64,000 nucleotides of DNA, taken from positions 59,133-123,132 of the forward strand of contig JADLCB010000007.1 in NCBI GenBank assembly GCA_020847375.1, in the 5' to 3' direction. This DNA comes from Phycisphaerales bacterium (GTDB lineage: Bacteria; Planctomycetota; Phycisphaerae; Tepidisphaerales; Tepidisphaeraceae). Below, piece after piece: positions 29,468-35,777 of this stretch. The notes beneath the pieces were generated by a model that worked only from the letters and a program-made list of their open reading frames with translations, was not told the origin of the DNA and ran no database searches. Both the position numbers and the translations under genes were made by a program. Each line of letters opens with the position of its first letter. The first letter of the stretch is position 1.

Positions 29468-29671
29468 GTCATGGCAATTCACAAAGTCAGGCGTTTGACC
29501 GCCTTGCCTAGGAAAGAGGCGACCAATATGCACCTTTTCATCGATTCGTCAACCGTTGGCGCGAGGTAGATTTATGATTGGACATTTGCCTGAAATTTCC
29601 ACCGTCCCACCGGATGACCTGAGCTGACCACAATCGTATGACGTGGCGTAGGTTCTCCAGCTCGAATCTCA

Positions 29672-29744
29672 AGCCACCTGTCGGAGTTGAACCGACAACC
29701 GCCGGTTTACAAAACCGGTGCTCTGCCAATTGAGCTAAGGTGGC
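29672..29744 (-). tRNA. tRNA-Thr (anticodon TGT)
   Basis: A 73-nt cloverleaf on the minus strand. The acceptor GCCACCT pairs with AGGTGGC. The anticodon loop TTTGTAA reads TGT, and the T-arm has GGTTCAACTCC. About 200 nt separate it from the tRNA-Glu downstream on the same strand; CCA is not encoded. Confidence 0.97.
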
Positions 29745-29793
29745 GATATTTGTTCACGGGCGGATACTGTGCTGATCTCCAACGCCGCTGCAA

Positions 29794-30264
29794 CTACTGA
29801 ATGATCTCAAGAATCTTGAACTCCAGCGTTCCGCCGGGCGCCTTTACCTTGACCGTCTCGCCCACGTGCGCCTTGAGCAGCGCTTCGCCCATGGGGCTGG
29901 AAGCACTGACCGCCATCACGTCGCTGTTGGGATCAGGCGGGGCTGCTTCGCCGACGAGGCGGACCAGTTGCTCGCTGTCATCATCCAGGTCAAGTAGTTT
30001 AACGGTGTGGCCAAGAAATACGACATCGTCCGGCACCCCTTCAGTGCTGACCACTGACACGCTTTTCAGGCGATTTTCCGCTTCTTTCAACTGACGCTCG
30101 ACATCACGGTTTTCTTCCTTGGCGAAGTGATATTCCGCATTTTCTGACAAGTCACCCAGGCTCGCGGCCTGACGGATTCTCTCCTGCACGTCAATTTTTT
30201 TCTTGCGCAAGACTTCGATCTTGCGCTCCAGCTCCACTTTTTCCTGGGCACTGATGATTTGCAT
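29794..30264 (-). CDS. greA: transcription elongation factor GreA
   Basis: A 156-aa Gre factor. An N-terminal coiled coil reaches into the RNA-polymerase channel; its tip carries the acidic pair in GDLSENAEYHFAKEEN (the D and E that bind the catalytic Mg). The C-terminal FKBP-like domain ends GTLEFKILEII. It rescues backtracked polymerase by stimulating transcript cleavage. GAGG precedes the ATG at 30264. The gene has a long leader with two hairpins (30290-30311 and 30333-30376). tRNA-Thr lies about 50 nt downstream. Confidence 0.96.
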   Translation of the reverse strand: MQIISAQEKVELERKIEVLRKKKIDVQERIRQAASLGDLSENAEYHFAKEENRDVERQLKEAENRLKSVSVVSTEGVPDDVVFLGHTVKLLDLDDDSEQLVRLVGEAAPPDPNSDVMAVSASSPMGEALLKAHVGETVKVKAPGGTLEFKILEIIQ

Positions 30265-30289
30265 GACGACCTCGTATAGATAACACAGC

Positions 30290-30311
30290 ACCCCGGGTTG
30301 TTATCCGGGGT
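30290..30311 (-). promoter_or_regulatory. hairpin in greA leader near the ribosome-binding site
   Basis: ACCCCGG pairs with CCGGGGT around an 8-nt loop, about 25 nt before the ATG. It lacks a T-run and may shape translation. Confidence 0.5.
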
Positions 30312-30332
30312 TGAATACGGACTGACTTTGCC

Positions 30333-30376
30333 AAAAAACGAACCACCGCAACCGATGACGGGCGGTGGCAGGTTCG
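30333..30376 (-). terminator. terminator inside the greA leader (attenuator candidate)
   Basis: On the minus strand, CCACCGC pairs with GCGGTGG and CGAA with TTCG, with a small bulge, followed by TTTTTT. It lies between the greA promoter and the greA start codon. Confidence 0.65.
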
Positions 30377-30389
30377 CGAAACGCTCGTA

Positions 30390-30418
30390 ATTATACTGGA
30401 TGAGTTGCGCAAAGCCAA
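30390..30418 (-). promoter_or_regulatory. greA promoter
   Basis: TTGGCT (-35) and TATAAT (-10, 30390-30395) with a 17-nt spacer on the minus strand. Transcripts would start about 120 nt before the greA ATG. Confidence 0.7.
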
Positions 30419-30629
30419 ATTGCCCATCGCCCTCCCTTTGGCGTTACGCTACCTTAACGGCAGTGTGGCAAAGCATGGCGGTGCACGAAAATAATCGCTG
30501 AGGTAGCGCGTGAAATTAGGCTGGTACCGCGCTAGCATTGGCTACGGCTGGTCGTCAACAGACGCAATTGGGCGCGGCAGGTTATGACAGTTAATGTGGG
30601 TCGAATAACGAATATCGTCGAGGTAATTT

Positions 30630-31526
30630 ATGAAGTATCGAATTTTGGGCAAAACAGGTTTGAAGGTATCGGTGGTTGGTATTGGCACCTGGCAGTTCGG
30701 CGGTGAATGGGGCAAGGAATTTGCCCAGCCGGAGGTTGATGCGATGTTCCGTCGGGCTGAGGAGCTGGGGGTTAATCTGCTCGATACAGCGGAATGTTAC
30801 GGCGACCATACGTCCGAAGCCTTCGTCGGCCAAGCGATTGAAGGGAAGCGATCCAACTGGATCGTGGCGACAAAGTTCGGCCACAAATTCAACAAACCAT
30901 TTGATCGATCGGAACCGCGCTCAGCAGCGGATGTTCGTCAACAATTGGAAGACTCGCTCAAGGCGCTGCGCACCGATCATGTTGATCTGTACCAGTATCA
31001 TTCCTGGGGCGACGAGCAGTTTTTCGATCAGCAGGTACAAGCGGAGTTGGAAAAGATGCTCAGACAGGGGAAAATTCGTCATCTGGGCAACTCCATCGGA
31101 TCGAATGTCAATGTAAAACAGGTTGAAGCCTCAGCCAGTAAAAAAATTGAGTTTATTCAGCTTGTTTACAATCGTCTGGATCGTCATCCTGAAACGACCA
31201 CGCTGCCGCTGTGCCAGGAGCACAACCTTGGCGTTCTGGCGCGGGTGCCGCTGGCCAGTGGTTTTTTGTCGGGTAAATACCAGCCGGGTCATTTGTTTGA
31301 CGCCAGTGAAGTTCGCGGAAAATGGGGCAAGCCCGACAAACGCGAACATGACCTGATCGAAGTCCAGCGCATTGCCCGCCAGGAAGTTCCTGTTAGTGTG
31401 TCGATGGCGCAATGGGCGCTGGCGTGGTGTTTGAAGAACCCGGCCGTAACGGCGGTGATTCCTGGCTGCAAGAGTGTTGCCCAGGTTGAATCCAACGCTG
31501 GTGCTGCCGGATTGCTGGAAAGTTAG
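30630..31526 (+). CDS. aldo/keto reductase
   Basis: A 298-aa TIM-barrel NADPH reductase. The catalytic tetrad D52, Y57 (DTAECYG), K82 (ATKFG) and H124 (DLYQYHSW) is complete. The last part, VTAVIPGCKSVAQVESNAGA, is the nucleotide-binding end. Substrate unknown; members near this one act on sugars or aldehydes. GAGG precedes the ATG. It is not in an obvious operon and is convergent with the hemolysin III gene. Confidence 0.92.
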   Translation: MKYRILGKTGLKVSVVGIGTWQFGGEWGKEFAQPEVDAMFRRAEELGVNLLDTAECYGDHTSEAFVGQAIEGKRSNWIVATKFGHKFNKPFDRSEPRSAADVRQQLEDSLKALRTDHVDLYQYHSWGDEQFFDQQVQAELEKMLRQGKIRHLGNSIGSNVNVKQVEASASKKIEFIQLVYNRLDRHPETTTLPLCQEHNLGVLARVPLASGFLSGKYQPGHLFDASEVRGKWGKPDKREHDLIEVQRIARQEVPVSVSMAQWALAWCLKNPAVTAVIPGCKSVAQVESNAGAAGLLES

Positions 31527-31571
31527 ACCGGCGCGCCGCTGGCGATGAACCATCGGGCGACGGCGGCTGGT

Positions 31572-32237
31572 TCAAATGAGTACAACATAAAAAAGCACCG
31601 CCAGAAAATGGCATACGCTGCCCGCCAGCACAAATAAATGCCAGATGGCGTGGTTAAATGGCAGACGATCCCACAGATAAAAAATGACGCCAGCGGTATA
31701 GGCGATACCACCAGCGAAGATCCAACTGACGGCGCCGCCGGGAAGGTTTTGCAGCAGCGGTTGAATCGCAATCAAACCGCTCCAACCCATGGCGATGTAG
31801 ATCAGTGATGAGATCAGATCAAACCGGCCGGTGTACAGCAGCTTAAACGCGACGCCAATCAGCGCCAGCCCCCAGAGCGCGCCTGAAAGTGACCAGCCCC
31901 ATCCGCCGCCGACTGAAACCAGCAGAAACGGGGTATACGTTCCAGCAATCAAAAAATAAATGGCGCAATGATCCAGAATCTGCAACCGCTGTTTGATCGG
32001 CCCGACGGGGCAGGCGTGGTAGATGGTTGATGCCACATAAACCAGCAGCAAGGCGGCACCGAATAGGCTGACGGTTACGATCTGCCGGACTGATCCGTTG
32101 ATAGCGCTCAGGCAAACCATCACGATCAACCCAGCCAGGCTGAGCAGAGCGCCCAGTGCGTGTGTCAGACAATTCAATCGCTGTTCTGAAATGGTCTCGG
32201 CATGCTGTAAAACGGGTTTCTGCACGTTGAGGATCAT
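31572..32237 (-). CDS. hemolysin III / PAQR-family membrane protein
   Basis: A 221-aa protein with seven predicted membrane helices. Family signatures are present: LNCLTHALGALLSLAG in helix 1, STIYHA with the conserved metal-binding His, LDHCAIYFLIAGTYTPF, and HAIWHLFVLAGSVCHFLAV near the end with the paired His. PAQR/YqfA proteins are membrane proteins, possibly lipid hydrolases; the haemolytic label is historical. It is divergent from clpS. Confidence 0.92.
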   Translation of the reverse strand: MILNVQKPVLQHAETISEQRLNCLTHALGALLSLAGLIVMVCLSAINGSVRQIVTVSLFGAALLLVYVASTIYHACPVGPIKQRLQILDHCAIYFLIAGTYTPFLLVSVGGGWGWSLSGALWGLALIGVAFKLLYTGRFDLISSLIYIAMGWSGLIAIQPLLQNLPGGAVSWIFAGGIAYTAGVIFYLWDRLPFNHAIWHLFVLAGSVCHFLAVLFYVVLI

Positions 32238-32297
32238 CCTATTCCAAATAATTTTGCAGACGGAATATATTGGGCGTTATTTATCCGTACGAGATGC

Positions 32298-32303
32298 TAT
32301 AAT
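32298..32303 (+). promoter_or_regulatory. -10 box of clpS, leaderless
   Basis: TATAAT, 9 nt before the ATG at 32313, so the mRNA should start almost at the start codon. Confidence 0.55.
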
Positions 32304-32312
32304 AGCGCCGGT

Positions 32313-32651
32313 ATGCCGGAAAATCCCAAAGAAAATATGGAACAAGGTGAAGGCGCTACTGCGGTCAAACCGCGTCAGGCGTCCAAAACGTCGCCGCAGC
32401 GCAAGCCACCTGCACTGTTGCCGCAATGGAAGGTCTTGCTGCACAACGATGACAAGAACGACATGGTTCATGTTGTCTCATCCATCATCGGCCTGACGCC
32501 GCTGAATATTGATGAAGCAGTCAGCCGGATGAAGGAAGCCCATAAAACAGGCGTAGCGCTGCTATTGGTAACACATAAGGAGCGGGCCGAGTTGTATGTT
32601 GACCAGTTTGCCAGCAAAGGATTGACTGTCACCATCGAACCGGCGGAGTAG
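32313..32651 (+). CDS. clpS: ClpS-family adaptor of the Clp protease
   Basis: A 112-aa protein with a flexible N-terminus (residues 1-35) and the ClpS core: WKVLLHNDDKNDMVHVV, EAVSRMKEAHKTG, and AELYVDQFASKGLTVTIEP. ClpS binds ClpA and delivers N-end-rule substrates. The NDD in the first strand fits the substrate-binding pocket. The region is slightly divergent from E. coli (for example the VALLLV strand), but length and fold signature are normal. No Clp ATPase gene is adjacent. Confidence 0.88.
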   Translation: MPENPKENMEQGEGATAVKPRQASKTSPQRKPPALLPQWKVLLHNDDKNDMVHVVSSIIGLTPLNIDEAVSRMKEAHKTGVALLLVTHKERAELYVDQFASKGLTVTIEPAE

Positions 32652-32706
32652 CCGCTATTTCCCAGAACAATTTGTGCAATCAGGACGTGCGATCAAACTG
32701 CGTGCA

Positions 32707-33156
32707 TCATGCCACGCGCATAATGTGGTACAGCATGAAATAGATCAGCACACCCGAGATCGACACATACAACCAAATCCAAAAAGCCGGGCGGCTGAAG
32801 CGCTTGTGCCAGACCCAGTTGCGCCGGGCCGCAAAATAGAACGTAGCCAGGATCAGCGGCAACATGATCATGGCCAGCAACAGATGCGGCAGTAAAAGCA
32901 CAAACAGATAAATCAGGCGCAGCCATGCTGGCTGAAAACCGGTTGTCGATACGTTGTAGGAACCGGTTGCCTGGTGCAGCAGTATTTTATGCCACAAGTA
33001 GAAGACTAAAAAAAGGATTGAAATCGCAAAAGCGACGATCATGGAAATGGCATGGCGTCGATAATTGCGCCGGCGCACCGCGATAAAGCCGGTAATCAGC
33101 GCAATGGTGGCAGCGGCATTCAACGCGGCGTTGATGGCAGGAAGCGTTTGTAGCAT
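32707..33156 (-). CDS. DUF420 membrane protein
   Basis: A 149-aa protein with four predicted membrane helices and His residues at the membrane borders (YRRHAIS, LWHKILLHQ, LLPHLLLAM, VWHKRFSRP, LYHIMRV), as in DUF420 (YozB/CtaM-like). Members accompany cytochrome oxidase assembly genes. It is the last gene of a three-gene minus-strand run: permease, SCO, DUF420. The gap to the SCO gene is only 10 nt. This suggests a role in metal or haem handling for oxidases. Confidence 0.88.
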   Translation of the reverse strand: MLQTLPAINAALNAAATIALITGFIAVRRRNYRRHAISMIVAFAISILFLVFYLWHKILLHQATGSYNVSTTGFQPAWLRLIYLFVLLLPHLLLAMIMLPLILATFYFAARRNWVWHKRFSRPAFWIWLYVSISGVLIYFMLYHIMRVA

Positions 33157-33166
33157 CGCTATAGTC

Positions 33167-33787
33167 CTACTTGATCAGCTTGGCAGCATCAGCAATGAGT
33201 GTCTGCTGCGCCTGCAGATCGTCATGGGCGTAATAACCCTCCACCTGGCCGTTGCCGTTGACCAGGACAAAGTGAGTTCCATGCTGCATGTCCACCGGTG
33301 TAGGCCCGTGCAGGGCAGCGATCTTCATCGCGCGGGCGACTTGTTCGATCACGGCAGTATCGCCGGTCAGAAAGTGCCAGCGCTGGGGGTCGGCGTTGTA
33401 TCGCCGGGCATATTCAGCCAGAATTTCGGGGCTGTCGTAATTACCATCAACCGAAAAAGAGACCAGTTGCACGTTGGGTGGCAGTTGTTCCTGGAGTCTG
33501 GCCATCTGATTGGACATGATCGGGCATGGTCCGGGGCAGCGCGTAAAAATGAAATCCGCAACCCATGGCTGGCCTGACAGATCCTGTCGGGTAAAGGGTT
33601 GATTGCGCTGATCCGTTAATTGAAAGGCCGGCACCTCGAACAGTGGTGCCCGGGTTTGCGGTTCAGCCGTCGTTGGATCGGTTTGGTGTGTCAGTTGGAA
33701 TCCCGACCAGAGCGCAATGAGGATGAGACTGCTGATCAGCAGCAGTGCCCAGAGGCCGACGGTAATCTTTTTTTGTCTTCGATTCAT
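33167..33787 (-). CDS. SCO1/SenC-family copper chaperone
   Basis: A 206-aa thioredoxin-fold protein, anchored by one N-terminal helix (about residues 10-30) with the rest in the periplasm. The copper ligands are C84 and C88 (TRCPGPCP, the CxxxC motif) and H172 (QHGTHF). SCO proteins load the CuA site of cytochrome c oxidase. It lies between the ABC-2 permease and DUF420 genes on one transcript. No cox gene is in the window. Confidence 0.94.
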   Translation of the reverse strand: MNRRQKKITVGLWALLLISSLILIALWSGFQLTHQTDPTTAEPQTRAPLFEVPAFQLTDQRNQPFTRQDLSGQPWVADFIFTRCPGPCPIMSNQMARLQEQLPPNVQLVSFSVDGNYDSPEILAEYARRYNADPQRWHFLTGDTAVIEQVARAMKIAALHGPTPVDMQHGTHFVLVNGNGQVEGYYAHDDLQAQQTLIADAAKLIK

Positions 33788-33814
33788 GGAGGTAACGAAA
33801 ATTAAGTGGAAAAG

Positions 33815-34630
33815 TCACTGCAAATCAGATGTCAGATGGTGGCGGGCGATGCGTGTTGCCAATGCCAACATCAGCAGGGCAAAACCACAGGTAATGCCCA
33901 GACTTAACAACCACCCTGGTAGTGCTGGCGAATCAACACCCAGATAGATTGCCCGCCGCAGTGCTGCCAGGCCGTAGGTCAGCGGGTTGGCCATCATGAT
34001 CCAGTTAATGGCGCGATACGCCCCGGTCGTGGGAAACAGTGCGCCGGAAAGAAACCACATCGGCAGCAGCAGCAGATTCATGATCGCGTGAAATCCCTGC
34101 GTTGAACTCATGCACCATGCGATGCAGAACCCCAGCGCTGTCAAACCGAAGGCGATCAAGGTCATGATACCGCACGTTGCCACAAACGCGGGCAGCGTCA
34201 AATGAATTCCCACCAGCGGGCCGATCAACAAAAACAAAAGTCCCTGCCCGAAAGCGAGGATGGTTCCCCCCAATACTTTACCCAGCACAATGGTCAGACG
34301 CGGCAGGGGCGCGACCAGCACTGATTGCAGAAAACCCTCACGCCGGTCTTCAATAATTGAAATCGTCGAAAAAATTGAGGTGAACAGGATGATCATCAGC
34401 ACCGTACCGGGGAAGAAAAAACTTAAAAAATTATCCCCGCCGGGAACACCTGGAGCTGCGAACGACCGACCGATTCCACCACCGATGAGCAGCCAGAAGA
34501 CAACCGGTGTAAGCAGTGCGCCCACAACCCGATTGCGCTGGCGCGCAAAACGCACCAGTTCCCGCCACGCCAGAGAAAACGCAGGCAGCAGCCAGTAGTT
34601 TCGTTCGGTTGGTACGCTAACAGTGCCCAT
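33815..34630 (-). CDS. ABC-2 type transporter permease
   Basis: A 271-aa membrane protein with six predicted helices and ABC-2 features: FWLLIGGGIGRSF, EDRREGFLQSVLVAPLPRL (the conserved cytoplasmic loop) and FLSGALFP before the last helices. It is first in the run permease-SCO-DUF420, an arrangement seen near oxidase assembly genes, so it may export a factor for that pathway. No ATPase subunit is adjacent. The start is uncertain: Met at 34651 is also in frame and the ORF extends to 34726. Confidence 0.85.
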   Translation of the reverse strand: MGTVSVPTERNYWLLPAFSLAWRELVRFARQRNRVVGALLTPVVFWLLIGGGIGRSFAAPGVPGGDNFLSFFFPGTVLMIILFTSIFSTISIIEDRREGFLQSVLVAPLPRLTIVLGKVLGGTILAFGQGLLFLLIGPLVGIHLTLPAFVATCGIMTLIAFGLTALGFCIAWCMSSTQGFHAIMNLLLLPMWFLSGALFPTTGAYRAINWIMMANPLTYGLAALRRAIYLGVDSPALPGWLLSLGITCGFALLMLALATRIARHHLTSDLQ

Positions 34631-34787
34631 GACAAAACAGCAGCACGGCATGATATAACGCTGAACCGGCCCAGACCAGTTTGGCCCTGGTAATTTACGC
34701 CTGCTGCGCATGCGACAGTATGTCAATCAGCCTACTGACTGATTTGCCTTGGCTGATTCCAGCGATCCAACGGATTGAGTCCGGCGT

Positions 34788-35504
34788 TTAACGGCGGTCG
34801 CCTACGATGCGCAAAATCGCCAGGAATAGGTTGATAAACGCGATATACAGCACCAACGCCCCAACAATGGCGTAGCGAGTCGCCAGTTCAGGCTGGCCAC
34901 GCAACTGAACGGCCAGATTTTTGAGCATCTGCGTTTCATATGCGGTCAGAATGATGAAAACACCCAGCACTGCGTAGGTGATGATCCAGTCGAGCATGGA
35001 ATTGGCGATCCAGAAATTCACCAGCGAGGCAATCAACAACCCGATAATCGCCATGAATAAAAAAGAACCCAGGCCGCTCAAATCGCGTTTGGTGACAAAA
35101 CCATAAATACTCATGGCGCCGAAAGTGCCCGCCGTGAGTAAAAAGGCCGCACCAAGCGTCTGAGCAGGGTAGACCAGATAAATCCCTGAAATCAGCGCCC
35201 CCATGATGGCGGCGTAGAGCATGAACAAAGCTGTGGAGACGCCAGCAGTCAATCGGCCCGCCTGTGCCTGCACATACCACGCGATACCGACAGCCACCAA
35301 TCCAATGACAAAATACATGCCCCGGCTGGCAAAAAGCATCGACATGGCCGCATTGCTATGCGAAACCAGATAGCCCACCACCGCAGTTACGCCCAGGCCG
35401 ACGGCCATCCAGGCATAGACCGTGTTGAAAAAGCGGGCGATAACGCCAGCGTCCGTGCTGTAGTCAAGTTCATAAGGTCGGCTGCGATCAGGAGACATTG
35501 TCAT
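34788..35504 (-). CDS. Bax inhibitor-1 / YccA-family membrane protein
   Basis: A 238-aa protein with seven predicted helices. The BI-1 pattern is clear: RPYELDYSTDAGVIARFFNTVYAWMAVGLGVTA at the start, IYGFVTKRDLSGLGSFLFMA, and AYETQMLKNLAVQL with the family's acidic half-channel residues. Related bacterial proteins are Ca leak channels (YetJ) or FtsH modulators (YccA). GGAAGGA lies 9 nt before the ATG at 35504. It stands alone. Confidence 0.93.
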   Translation of the reverse strand: MTMSPDRSRPYELDYSTDAGVIARFFNTVYAWMAVGLGVTAVVGYLVSHSNAAMSMLFASRGMYFVIGLVAVGIAWYVQAQAGRLTAGVSTALFMLYAAIMGALISGIYLVYPAQTLGAAFLLTAGTFGAMSIYGFVTKRDLSGLGSFLFMAIIGLLIASLVNFWIANSMLDWIITYAVLGVFIILTAYETQMLKNLAVQLRGQPELATRYAIVGALVLYIAFINLFLAILRIVGDRR

Positions 35505-35684
35505 AAAGTGATCCTTCCAGGTTAAAGGGCTGTTCGATGATAGCTCCAATGGCTGCAAGCGTCTATTGGTATCTTTGCATAAACATAACATAATCTGTCA
35601 TCGACATTTAACGCTGGAATGGTGATAACCGGTGGCGGTTCAGGCTGATGACCGGGATTCTTATTTTTAAACAGTGAATCATAA

Positions 35685-35712
35685 TTGACGCAATTTTCAG
35701 CTCATCTATAAT
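35685..35712 (+). promoter_or_regulatory. promoter of lptD-like gene
   Basis: TTGACG (-35) and TATAAT (-10) with a 16-nt spacer, about 66 nt before the TTG start at 35778. Confidence 0.75.
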
Positions 35713-35777
35713 CGCAGCCGCTCAGTACCCAGCAATAGATTTCAGTATCCAGCAATCGATAGAGAAGGAGTTGGTAC

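Larger units (their letters stand above)
30265..30629. other. 365-nt region with greA leader
   Basis: The left 155 nt are the greA promoter and leader, with a terminator-like hairpin. The right part, up to the aldo/keto reductase ATG at 30630 (GAGG about 10 nt before), contains no recognisable gene. Confidence 0.6.

Noticed and set aside
35730..35760. Short direct repeat CAGTA.CCAGCAAT before lptD
   Set aside because: Two imperfect copies in the leader only; too short and unique to call a regulatory or mobile feature.
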